The notes beneath the pieces are model-generated. The model did no database searches. It worked only from the letters and a program-made list of their open reading frames with translations, and was not told the origin of the DNA. Shown here piece after piece: positions 1-7,932 of a stretch of 64,000 bases of DNA (positions are counted from its first letter, which is position 1; each line of letters begins with the position of its first letter). The position numbers and the translations under genes were made by a program. Source of the stretch: Haladaptatus sp. R4 (GTDB taxonomy: Archaea > Halobacteriota > Halobacteria > Halobacteriales > Haladaptataceae); assembly GCF_001625445.1 (NCBI RefSeq), contig NZ_LWHG01000011.1:992001-1056000 (forward strand). Direction: 5' to 3'.

Positions 1-30
1 CAGGTGGTCGTCGCAGCGTTTCTTGACCTC

Positions 31-1041
31 TCAGGACGCGGTCTGCCCCGTTTCGCGCACCGTCACGACCTCCAGATTCGAGGCGACGAACAGCGACAGC
101 ACGTCGCCGTCCACCGCCGTCGAAACCCGAACGCACCACGGGTCCTCCGAGACGACTGCTTCGCGCCACTCCTCGCCGACGTTCCAGACGGGGCGCTCCC
201 GGATGTCGATGCCGTGGCGGTGGTAGAACGAGATGACCGCCGGATGCTCCAGCACCGCGAGCGTGACCGGCGAGCGAAGCCGACAGCCACAGCGCTCGCA
301 GTCGAACTGGACCTGCGGGCGGCGGTGGTCGGCTTCGTCGTTTTCTGCATCGTGATACTCCACGTGTGCGTTCGCCGGGGCACTGCACTCCGGGCAGACG
401 CCGTCGGCCATGAGCGACAGGCGGTGGCGGTGGTGCCGGTCGAACGCCGTCAGCAGGCCGTCGGGGTCGTGGGCGCGGTGGCCACCGGGCGGAAACGGTA
501 ACGTGAGCGTCGGGCGTTCGCAGGCCCGGCATTCGACGACGACGTAGTTGTCCTCGCCGTGGGCTTCCAGTTCCTCTTTGCCGCAGAACGGGCACGGGTC
601 GCCGATCCGAATCGGGTCGAAATCCACGCTATCGGTGTACGTCCCGGCGCGAATCGCCCGCGCGATTTCCCGCCCGGCGTAGGTCAAGGTGTATCCGCCG
701 TCCGTCTTCCGGACGAAGTGCTCGGCCAACTGTCGCAGGTGGTACGAAAAGCCAGCCGTATTGTCGGCTGGCGACGCCTCGAACAGGTCCGAGAACGCCA
801 GCGTGTCCTCGCCGTCCGCCTCGGCGTCGAGCAGCGCGCGGAGCGCGGCCATCCGAACCTCGTTGCCGAGGACGCCGAAGGCGTCCGTCGGGTCCACTTC
901 CTCCGCGTCGGATTCGAGGACGAGTTCGGGTTCGGAATCATCTTCGAACTCGGTTTCGGCATCGAGTCCGGTATCGAGTTCGGTTTCGACTGTCTCCGGC
1001 AGTTCGTCCGCCGTCTGGGGTTCCGGCTCGGTTTCGGTCAT
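31..1041 (-). CDS. Winged-helix regulator with two C-terminal zinc ribbons
   Basis: A 336-aa haloarchaeal ArsR-like transcription regulator. The N-terminal ~50 residues are an acidic Glu/Thr/Asp-rich tail. A winged helix-turn-helix follows at about residues 55-135 (DAFGVLGNEVRMAALRALL, then a YHLRQLAEHF recognition-helix region). Two Cys-rich zinc ribbons come next: CPFC (~149) with CRAC, and CPEC (~213) with CERCGC (~245). The family is common in haloarchaea and its ligand is unknown. The ATG at 1041 is the only Met near the start of the acidic tail; the reading frame stays open further upstream, but that part has no coding character. It lies downstream of HMG-CoA synthase on the same strand with a 349-base gap, so it is probably transcribed alone. 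Confidence 0.85.
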   Translation of the reverse strand: MTETEPEPQTADELPETVETELDTGLDAETEFEDDSEPELVLESDAEEVDPTDAFGVLGNEVRMAALRALLDAEADGEDTLAFSDLFEASPADNTAGFSYHLRQLAEHFVRKTDGGYTLTYAGREIARAIRAGTYTDSVDFDPIRIGDPCPFCGKEELEAHGEDNYVVVECRACERPTLTLPFPPGGHRAHDPDGLLTAFDRHHRHRLSLMADGVCPECSAPANAHVEYHDAENDEADHRRPQVQFDCERCGCRLRSPVTLAVLEHPAVISFYHRHGIDIRERPVWNVGEEWREAVVSEDPWCVRVSTAVDGDVLSLFVASNLEVVTVRETGQTAS

Positions 1042-1390
1042 TTCGTTCGGTGTGGTTTCGGGTGGATTTTCGGAGTCGGACGTGTGTCGCTTAGTTGCAC
1101 GGACGGGCGCGACTCGGATAAGTCGTCCGCTCACGGCGACTACGTGGAGGAAAACAGCAAGTGGGACGACTTCAACAGACGGTGGTTCTTCGACTGGAGA
1201 GCAGACTTCAGCGACTAGGCAGAAGGCACACCCGACGGCGGATGCTTCGCTCGCCACCGCTTCGCGTTGGCTCGCCTCCGCGCCCAACAACGATTGCAGT
1301 CGTGGTGAAGGACAGTTCGCAGAAAATAGACCCGCAGCGCAAAACGAAAATCGCCGTTCTTCCCGGCCGTCTTTGTCCTTCTCCGCCGTC
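1042..1390. other. Intergenic stretch without a recognisable gene
   Basis: Between the HMG-CoA synthase stop and the wHTH start. Reading frames are open on both strands because of high GC, but their translations are Arg/Ser-rich and unlike haloarchaeal proteins. A weak TATA-like sequence (ACTTATCC in minus orientation, about 1118-1125) may serve the regulator. I see no repeat or RNA structure worth naming. Confidence 0.5.
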
Positions 1391-2728
1391 TTATTCGACG
1401 TACTCGTAGACGCGCTCGTCCATCTCGCCGCGGCCGGTGAAGACGAACTCGTCTTCTGGTTCGGTGAAGTCGTCGAGTTCGACGCGCTTGTCGTGGTTGT
1501 GCCGGTCGTGGACCTGCTCGTACTCGTCGTAGGAGAGGTTGTAGCGGTTCCGAATCTGCTCGTCGATGGAGAGTTGGTCGATTTCCTCATCCCAGCCGTC
1601 CTGGACGGTTTCGGCGTGGATTTCGGCCTGTGCGCCGCTCCCGTAGGAGCCGACGAGGAGCTTCTTGCCGACCATTTCCATGTCGTTTTCGGCGGCGTAC
1701 TGGAGCGCCGAGGCGCGGGCGATGTGGACCGACCCGGTGTACCAGTTGCCGACCTCGCGCGAGATGCGCAGCGTCGGTTCGATGGTGTTCGCGTACCACT
1801 CCTGGTACTGTTCGGTCGCCTTGAGGTCGTCCATGTACGCGCTGATGGCTTCCTCGAACTGCTCGCGGTTGTCGTAGTCCTGCTCGCGGGGTTGGTGGCC
1901 GATTTCGGCAGCGAGGTCGTCTTCGATTTCCGTGTCCCGAATCGTGTGGCGGAAGGCGAACAACCCGGCCTTGCGGACCATTCCGGGGAACGGCGTGTGG
2001 TACGGACCGAAGACGTAATCGCCGGGGTGGGTCTCCCCACCGGCGCGCTCGAAGTCCTCCAGCGCCTCGCGCATGCGGGCGAGGTACACCTGCATGGACC
2101 GCTTGCCGTCCACGCTGGGGAACTGCTGGTTGGGCTTCAAGAAGTCCGTTTCGTCGGCGCTGCCGTAGCCCTGTTCGGTCGAGAGTTCGACGAGGGACGG
2201 GTCCTCGCTGATGAGCATCGCCACAGCACCGGCACCCTGCGTGGCCTCGCCGGGGTCGCCGCGGGCGTACAGCGCCGTGTCGGTCGCGATGACGAGCGCG
2301 GAGCGCCCGCGGTTGCGGCCCGCCTTGATCCAGTTGTAGGCGTCGTCCAAACTCTGGGTTCCGGCGATACAGGCGAACTTGCGCTCACCTTTGTTGGCGT
2401 GGTGGAAGTCGCCGTCGTACACCTGTTCGAGACAGCCCGCGATGTACGTCGAGACGGGCTTGGAGTTGTCGAACGCGCTCTCCGTGGCGACGTCGATACG
2501 ACCGATGTCGTCCGGCGTCAGTCCCTTGCGCTTCATCAGTCGATGGGCCGCGTTCGCGCCCATCGTCACGATGTCCTCGTACGCGTCGGGGAACGAACTG
2601 GCGTTCAGTCCCAATCCCTTCGTGTAGTACGCCGGATCCTTGTCTTTGACCGGTGCGACTGTCTCCGGGAGGTCGAGTTTCAGCTTCCCAGTCCAAATTT
2701 CGATGGCGTCGATACCGACGGCGGTCAT
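1391..2728 (-). CDS. hmgS: Hydroxymethylglutaryl-CoA synthase
   Basis: A 445-aa thiolase-fold enzyme that condenses acetyl-CoA with acetoacetyl-CoA to HMG-CoA, the step before HMG-CoA reductase in the mevalonate route to archaeal isoprenoid lipids. Visible active-site residues are Glu83 in VATES and the acylated Cys120 in FACIAGTQ; the later GYGSADETDF and PYHTPFPGMVRK segments match the family. Length equals other haloarchaeal enzymes. I chose ATG 2728 (MTAVGIDAIEIW), not the upstream in-frame ATG at 2752, because a TATA box at 2753-2762 predicts a transcript beginning at about 2728. Cytoplasmic, probably monocistronic. Confidence 0.95.
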   Translation of the reverse strand: MTAVGIDAIEIWTGKLKLDLPETVAPVKDKDPAYYTKGLGLNASSFPDAYEDIVTMGANAAHRLMKRKGLTPDDIGRIDVATESAFDNSKPVSTYIAGCLEQVYDGDFHHANKGERKFACIAGTQSLDDAYNWIKAGRNRGRSALVIATDTALYARGDPGEATQGAGAVAMLISEDPSLVELSTEQGYGSADETDFLKPNQQFPSVDGKRSMQVYLARMREALEDFERAGGETHPGDYVFGPYHTPFPGMVRKAGLFAFRHTIRDTEIEDDLAAEIGHQPREQDYDNREQFEEAISAYMDDLKATEQYQEWYANTIEPTLRISREVGNWYTGSVHIARASALQYAAENDMEMVGKKLLVGSYGSGAQAEIHAETVQDGWDEEIDQLSIDEQIRNRYNLSYDEYEQVHDRHNHDKRVELDDFTEPEDEFVFTGRGEMDERVYEYVE

Positions 2729-2752
2729 TCTTGCCCCCACGTTGCATAACAC

Positions 2753-2762
2753 AGTATAAGTT
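2753..2762 (-). promoter_or_regulatory. TATA box of hmgS
   Basis: Minus-strand AACTTATACT, centred about 29 bases before ATG 2728. It implies a leaderless transcript and rules out the in-frame ATG at 2752. Confidence 0.65.
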
Positions 2763-2796
2763 TTTGTCGATAGAAGTATCGACGGTCGTCGAAACG

Positions 2797-5484
2797 CTAT
2801 CCGGCCGTGTCGGATCGCTCGACGGAGTCGACGACGATGCCGTCCGAATCGTAGACGAGCAGTTTTATCGTGAATTTCGTTCCACCGCCGTACCCGCCGT
2901 CCAACCGGAACGTGCCGTGGCGGTCCGTGCTACTGTCGTATACGGCGTCCCCGTTTCCGCGGCTGATGGCCGCGCCGGTGACTCTGCTGAAATCGCTTCC
3001 CGACGAGAGGTCGTAGTCGAGCGTGTATCGCGGTTGGCCGTATTTCGTCCGGTCGTCGACACTGTACGAGTCGATGGTCGCGCTGTCGGCGGTGCTCAAG
3101 TCGTCGTTTCCGTCCGGATCGAGGCTGTCCGCTTCGTCCGTTATCGACCGCTCGGCCGCGACGTACTCCGTCCCGTCGGCGTGTTCGTAGACGACCTGCA
3201 CCGTCATTCGCCACCGTTCGTCCGAACCGTAGTTCAATCGGTAGGCGGCACTGCCACGCTTCGACGCGGACGCGTTCGTCTCCTTCGCGTCGTTTCCACG
3301 TTGAAGGTCGTCGGTGACGACTTGCACGCGCTCGAACGACGAATTGGTCCCCGTCACGTCGTAGGACGTGGTGTATCGCACCTTGTCTTGATCCACGTGC
3401 GAAAGGTCGTCCACTCGCATTTCTATCCGTGGCGTTCGCGCGTCGCCGTCGCCGTTTCCATCGTTACCGTCGTTCCCGCTCGGAACGAACGTGACCCGCT
3501 TTTCGCCGGTCGTCCCGTTCTCCAAGCGATAACCGACGGTGACGGTCACCCGTTTCCCAGCCATGTCCACGTTCCGATACCCGTTCCGGTAGCTACCCCG
3601 GAACAGTTCGTACAGCGAGAACGTCGCCGTCCCGTCGCTCGACACGACGGGGTTGTGGCCGTGTACGCGACCGTCGTCATCGAGGTCGTATGAGTTCCTG
3701 AGGTAAGTTCCGTCCCGGGCGGTCGGGAAATAGAGGTCGCTGAAATCCACGTACCCCGAGTCGTGGTCCGTTTCGACGACGACTTCGCTGTGCCCGACCG
3801 AACCGTCGTCACCGGACCGGTCGGCGATGACATTGATACCGGTGTCGGCGGGATCGATCTCGACGTTCGTGATCGCGGCGGATTGAGCGAACCCGTTCCG
3901 CAGGCTGAACTCGACTCCGCCCTTCGTGTCGCCATCGTCCGGCCCATCGACTGCGATGGCGTCGTTCCCGTACACGAACCGACCGGGTATCCCGTCCGTT
4001 CGAACGACGTGGACGAGGACCGGGTCGGCGTCTCCGCCGCTCGCGGCGAGCAGTCTCACGTCGCCCGTCGAACTCGCCTCGATGGTCGTCCGCACTTCCC
4101 CGTTCGAATCCGTCGTCGCGCTCGTCGGCGACGTGCTCAGGATCCCCGTTCGGTTGAGACCGAAATCGACGTTCGTCCCCGTGACGGGTTGGTCGTCGTA
4201 GGTAACGTTCGCCGTCAGCGTGGCGGACGGGCGCTCGCTCCTGTCGAGGGTACACTCGTCGAGCGAGGGGGTACAGTCGAGTCCGTTCGACGCAACCCAC
4301 TCGACGTCGTAGCTTCCACCGCCGCTCCCACCTCCAGTGCCGCCTGCAACCGCGTGGATGGGGAACTCGACGCGCTCGCGTGCCGCGCTGCCGTCGTCGA
4401 TGGAGAGCGTCACCGTTTCGTCACCCGGTGCAGTCGCGTCGTATTCGAACCGAACCCGTCCCTGGTCGTCCGTCCGATGGCTTCCCGCCGTCGTCCCGCC
4501 GCTCGCGTTCACGGTGACGCCGCTCACGGGGTTGTTGTACCTGTCGCGCACCTCCGCGACGAGCGTCGTCGTCGTTCCGACTGCCACGTTCCCGCCGCCG
4601 CTGACGTTCGTGATGTACTCCTCGCTCGTGGCTTTCGTCCCCGATCCAACGCCGATCTTCGCCATTCGAAGGTCGTAGGTGACGGGGGACCCGTTTTCCT
4701 CTCCACGGAGCGTGAGTTCGAGGATGCCGTCCTCGACGCTCACGCTCTCGACGTAGCCGTTCGCTTTCTGTTCCGCGAGCAATCGGTTCCACTTCTCCTC
4801 GGAGAGGGCCGTCGGCACGCGAATCGTTGGGTCGCTCCCGTCCGACTGCACCGAAATCGTGCGCGTCACGGTCGAAGGACTCAGCGCCTGTGGGTCGAGG
4901 CTGACCGTTCCCGACTGCGCTCGGGAGAGGTTCCCGTCCAGCGTGACGAGCGTGATCCGCTTTCCTTCGACGAGTTGCTGGCCGGTCAGGGTGGCGTTGC
5001 CGTCACGTCCGCGGTTGTAGACAACGGAGCTTTCGTACACCGTGTCGGGCGCGCTGCCGTACTGGTTGTAGTCCGGCGCGTAGACGAGCGACCGGGTCGA
5101 AAACGAGTGTTCGCTGGCGTCGAAATAGTCGGCCGTCTCCGGGTCGGTCGCCTTCAGGTTCTCGATTTCGACCGTTCCCGATTCCCGCGTTCGGAGTGTT
5201 CCCGAGGCGGATGGTGGGTTGACGAAGAGGACGTGTCCGGGATACTGCGTGCCGAGCGTGACCGATGTCGGTTGGCCTGCTCCGGTCGCGGCCGTGCGGA
5301 GGATCGCGTTGCGTACGTCCTGCATCTGGCTCTGTACCCGCTCGTCGTGACGAAATTCGACCTTCGCGTTTTGACTCGGGATGGCAGTCGCCTGATACAG
5401 CGACATGGCGACGACCAGCGTGGCGAACAGGAGAATCGCGCCGACCTGCACGGTCACGCCACGGTCGTCCGACCGGAACGTCAT
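2797..5484 (-). CDS. Large pilin-like surface protein with Ig-like domains
   Basis: An 895-aa exported protein. The N-terminus (DDRGVTVQVGAILLFATLVV) is a class-III/type IV pilin-like signal: charged residues, a Gly before the mature hydrophobic helix, then ~20 hydrophobic residues. The rest is extracellular: a pilin-like head to about residue 280, a bacterial Ig-like (Big_1) repeat at ~290-375 (NPVSGVTVNASGG, DDQGRVRFEYDATAPG), a Gly/Ser hinge, a second Ig-like region with CTPSLDECTL (~400-490), then beta-rich Asp-rich domains. The best guess is a cell-surface or adhesion protein anchored by a single N-terminal helix. The start at 5484 fits a TATA-like TTTTTTATCC about 26 bases upstream. Function is inferred from architecture only. 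Confidence 0.8.
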   Translation of the reverse strand: MTFRSDDRGVTVQVGAILLFATLVVAMSLYQATAIPSQNAKVEFRHDERVQSQMQDVRNAILRTAATGAGQPTSVTLGTQYPGHVLFVNPPSASGTLRTRESGTVEIENLKATDPETADYFDASEHSFSTRSLVYAPDYNQYGSAPDTVYESSVVYNRGRDGNATLTGQQLVEGKRITLVTLDGNLSRAQSGTVSLDPQALSPSTVTRTISVQSDGSDPTIRVPTALSEEKWNRLLAEQKANGYVESVSVEDGILELTLRGEENGSPVTYDLRMAKIGVGSGTKATSEEYITNVSGGGNVAVGTTTTLVAEVRDRYNNPVSGVTVNASGGTTAGSHRTDDQGRVRFEYDATAPGDETVTLSIDDGSAARERVEFPIHAVAGGTGGGSGGGSYDVEWVASNGLDCTPSLDECTLDRSERPSATLTANVTYDDQPVTGTNVDFGLNRTGILSTSPTSATTDSNGEVRTTIEASSTGDVRLLAASGGDADPVLVHVVRTDGIPGRFVYGNDAIAVDGPDDGDTKGGVEFSLRNGFAQSAAITNVEIDPADTGINVIADRSGDDGSVGHSEVVVETDHDSGYVDFSDLYFPTARDGTYLRNSYDLDDDGRVHGHNPVVSSDGTATFSLYELFRGSYRNGYRNVDMAGKRVTVTVGYRLENGTTGEKRVTFVPSGNDGNDGNGDGDARTPRIEMRVDDLSHVDQDKVRYTTSYDVTGTNSSFERVQVVTDDLQRGNDAKETNASASKRGSAAYRLNYGSDERWRMTVQVVYEHADGTEYVAAERSITDEADSLDPDGNDDLSTADSATIDSYSVDDRTKYGQPRYTLDYDLSSGSDFSRVTGAAISRGNGDAVYDSSTDRHGTFRLDGGYGGGTKFTIKLLVYDSDGIVVDSVERSDTAG

Positions 5485-5528
5485 GCGTGAGACAGATACG
5501 TGAAAAGGATAAAAAACCTGTTACTCGA

Positions 5529-6110
5529 TTACTCGTCGTCTTCTTCGACGAGCTCCGGGTCGCTCATCGCGCTCTGAAGGCTGTCGAGGCCGTTTACCCA
5601 CTCCGTAACGAGACCGTAATCCATCTCCTCCATGATTGATATGTCGAGTTCGTCACCCGCGAAGATGCGCGTTCCACCCGCCGCGACGAGACCGAGCGCG
5701 GAGTCCAAATCCTCCGCTTCTTCGGCCTTCTCGGCTTCGATGATGTAGTCCTCGACGGGCGCGTCCTCGGCGGGCCCCTGTGCGACGTACTCCTCCGACG
5801 CGTAAAACACGCAGAGCAGGCTCGTCTGGACGCCGTCGATGAGCATCGCTTTCTCCTCGTCCTCGAATTCGACCTCGCCGAGGACGGTCTCTCGGATGTC
5901 GGTGAGTTCCGAGAGGGCCGTCTCCTCGTCGATGTCCTCGTCGTCGTACGCGGTGACGATTTTGGCGACGGCGATCGCCACGTCGTCCTGCAGGTTAAGC
6001 AGGAGCCGTGCGGAATCCTCGTCCTCCGGATCGATTTCCTCGTCCTTGATTCTGTCCAACCAGTTCTGCCAGCGTTCTTCGGAGTAGAACTCCTCTGGAG
6101 GAGCGCTCAT
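5529..6110 (-). CDS. DUF2150 family protein
   Basis: A 193-aa acidic, helix-rich soluble protein of the archaeal DUF2150 family, whose function is unknown. It has no membrane segment or metal motif; Asp/Glu clusters (DEEIDPEDEDSA, ending VEEDDE) give the usual haloarchaeal low pI. The start is ATG 6110 (MSAPPEEFYSEERWQNWLDR); the in-frame ATG at 6137 lies inside a TATA-like sequence (GATTTATGAATC, 6128-6140) and is rejected. It ends 44 bases before the start of the pilin-like gene on the same strand. Confidence 0.85.
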   Translation of the reverse strand: MSAPPEEFYSEERWQNWLDRIKDEEIDPEDEDSARLLLNLQDDVAIAVAKIVTAYDDEDIDEETALSELTDIRETVLGEVEFEDEEKAMLIDGVQTSLLCVFYASEEYVAQGPAEDAPVEDYIIEAEKAEEAEDLDSALGLVAAGGTRIFAGDELDISIMEEMDYGLVTEWVNGLDSLQSAMSDPELVEEDDE

Positions 6111-6357
6111 ACCTCTTTCGTGCGTAGCACGATTCATAAATCCTCCGAGGCTGCCTCAACAGGGTGAGACCGCCCAAAACGGCCGAAAAACTCATGCTAC
6201 ACCGGGACGTGCGGATGTTTCGCCGTCCATCGACGTTAGGATAGCCCCAAACTGATCAAAAAGCCTGCACGATGGCCGTGTGATCGGTTGGCAAGTAAAA
6301 ACCGACTCCCGAGCGACGGCTCACGTCGAGAGCGTCGCCTCGGAGTTGAGCGACAGG
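6111..6357. promoter_or_regulatory. Promoter region of the DUF2150 gene
   Basis: Intergenic. A TATA-like GATTTATGAATC (minus strand, 6128-6140) lies 20-30 bases before ATG 6110. The remaining ~200 bases show no gene, repeat or strong hairpin. Confidence 0.5.
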
Positions 6358-7206
6358 TCACTCCGTGAGCGTCGCCTCGGTATCGAGTCCGTACACCAGT
6401 TCGGGAGTCGAGACGTGGGCCGTTCGAATCGCCTCGTCGTACCCCCGTTCCTGCATCCACGACACTCGTCGGGGGACCGTCTTCGGCCCCATTACCGCAC
6501 CGGGACGGTCGGGGTCGTCGATGAAGTCAGTCTCCATCAGGAACGGTTCGCCGCGCTCGACGGCGAGTTCGAGGCGGTCCTTGTCGCTCATCACGCTCGG
6601 CGTCACACCCGCCAGTTCGCCGCCCGCGTAATGCTTGACCACGCGTTCCGGTGGCAAGCCTGCCGCCTCCGCCCACTCGGCCACCTCGGTCAGATCGTCC
6701 GTCGCTTCGGTGTGCAGTTGAACCGCGCTTCCGGTCTCCGCGCCCAGTTCCAGTGCGCGTCGAAGGACTGCGTTCGAGGCGTCCCACACCTCGTCGGTCA
6801 CGTCGTAGTGCGGTCGTCCGGATTTCAGGGCGACGGCCCGCCCGTCCGCGACGTACTCCGCGGCGACTTCGAGTCCCGATTGCATCAGGTCACGCGCGTT
6901 CGCGGGCGTGAAGTCACGGTCGTCCACCAGTTTCGAGACGAGTCCCGGATGCACGCCGAGGACGGGCCACGCTCGGCCCGGCAGAATTTCGTTCGCCCGT
7001 TCTACCACCTCGACCGTCGTGTCGAAGACGGTTCGAAAGTCCGCACCCGTTTCGGCTTCGACGCCGAGCAACCAAGACGGCTTGTTGACGACGAGTAGGT
7101 GTGTGCCGCCGCTCCGTGCGAAATCCTTGACCGCTTCGACGCCCCGGCCGTGGTCGGGGTCCAGATGGAGGTGATCGTCGAGTACCGGCGTCCCGAGGTC
7201 GTTCAT
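6358..7206 (-). CDS. TatD-like metal-dependent hydrolase
   Basis: A 282-aa amidohydrolase-fold protein of the TatD family (archaeal branch). The metal-binding signature HLHLDPDHG follows PVLDDHLH near the N-terminus. LGVHPG at about residue 95, QLHTEA in the middle, KHYAGG, and ETDFIDDPDRPG near residue 225 supply the other ligands. TatD proteins are Mg-dependent deoxyribonucleases or hydrolases; the substrate here is unknown. ATG 7206 begins the conserved region, and the longer open frame upstream overlaps the NYN gene. Probably co-transcribed with the NYN-domain gene, whose stop is 46 bases upstream. Confidence 0.85.
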   Translation of the reverse strand: MNDLGTPVLDDHLHLDPDHGRGVEAVKDFARSGGTHLLVVNKPSWLLGVEAETGADFRTVFDTTVEVVERANEILPGRAWPVLGVHPGLVSKLVDDRDFTPANARDLMQSGLEVAAEYVADGRAVALKSGRPHYDVTDEVWDASNAVLRRALELGAETGSAVQLHTEATDDLTEVAEWAEAAGLPPERVVKHYAGGELAGVTPSVMSDKDRLELAVERGEPFLMETDFIDDPDRPGAVMGPKTVPRRVSWMQERGYDEAIRTAHVSTPELVYGLDTEATLTE

Positions 7207-7252
7207 ACGTGTTCGTTGGGTTCCAGCGAAAAAACGCCCGTGGTTTTTCGAT

Positions 7253-7744
7253 TTACTCGTCTTCGAGGACGAACGCCTCGTGGGCCGCGTTTTGGAGCGC
7301 GTCCGACCGGCCGTACTTGCCGGGCGCGATGGCGACCGTCCGAATCCCGTTTCGGGCCGCCTTTTCGAGGACGGGTTTGAAATCCGTATCCCGGGAGGCG
7401 ATTGCGAGGACGTCCACTTGGTCATCGAGCGCGAGTTCGGTCGCGTCGATGGCGAGCTTCACGTCCACGTCGCCGCTCGTGATGACGACCTCGAAACCGC
7501 GTGCTTCCGCCGCCTGAATCAACCCCGGTGTCGCGTGCTCGTCGAGGTACAGACGCGACGTCGCGAGTTGTCCGAGTTGCCGTCCCGCCGCTCGAACGTC
7601 GTCCAGATCGACGTCGAAGTCGTCCCGAAGGACGTTCGGTCCGTCGACGAAGAGTGCAACAGTTCGTTCGTGTTCGTCGCCGTCTCCCTCGTGGAGAGAC
7701 CGCAAGCCGCCGCTCATGGTCCGAGATAGACGATAGCGGGACAT
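7253..7744 (-). CDS. NYN-domain (PIN-like) protein
   Basis: A 163-aa protein with a NYN domain, a PIN-like nuclease fold related to LabA/DUF88. The Asp quartet is visible: VALFVDGPN (N-terminal Asp/Asn), SGDVDVKLAIDA, and ASRDTDFKPVLEKA, which carries the typical SxDxDF-like motif. Such proteins are predicted to act on RNA. ATG 7744 is chosen because a minus-strand TATA-like TAATAGGT (7770-7777) lies ~28 bases upstream; ATG 7717 is the alternative. The first nine residues are basic. Confidence 0.85.
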   Translation of the reverse strand: MSRYRLSRTMSGGLRSLHEGDGDEHERTVALFVDGPNVLRDDFDVDLDDVRAAGRQLGQLATSRLYLDEHATPGLIQAAEARGFEVVITSGDVDVKLAIDATELALDDQVDVLAIASRDTDFKPVLEKAARNGIRTVAIAPGKYGRSDALQNAAHEAFVLEDE

Positions 7745-7897
7745 AGCGGTGGCGGTTCGTTCTTTGCCCGACCTATTACCAGAGTGATTGATTTAACATC
7801 AGTAAACTTGTTCAGCACAGAATTAATTAATACTCTTAACTCTAGCTTTTATTTATTTGTTCGGGCGGAAAGATTTCAGCATCTCTAATGGATAAAA

Positions 7898-7905
7898 TTT
7901 AAATA
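7898..7905 (+). promoter_or_regulatory. TATA box of the subtilase gene
   Basis: TTTAAATA in an unusually AT-rich 100-base stretch (about 7790-7905). Its centre is ~31 bases before ATG 7933, so the transcript is leaderless or nearly so. The in-frame ATG at 7909 lies too close to the box to be the start. Confidence 0.7.
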
Positions 7906-7932
7906 CATATGCGAACTTCGTTAACTTGCCGT

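Noticed and set aside
1042..2040. Minus-strand open frame extending the wHTH regulator to 669 aa across hmgS
   Set aside because: The extension is Arg/Ser/Thr-rich shadow sequence of the hmgS gene in another frame; the real protein begins at the acidic tail (ATG 1041).
689..2749. 686-aa plus-strand open frame opposite hmgS and the regulator
   Set aside because: Antisense shadow produced by GC-rich third positions; Val/Asp/Leu repeats typical of such shadows, no domain.
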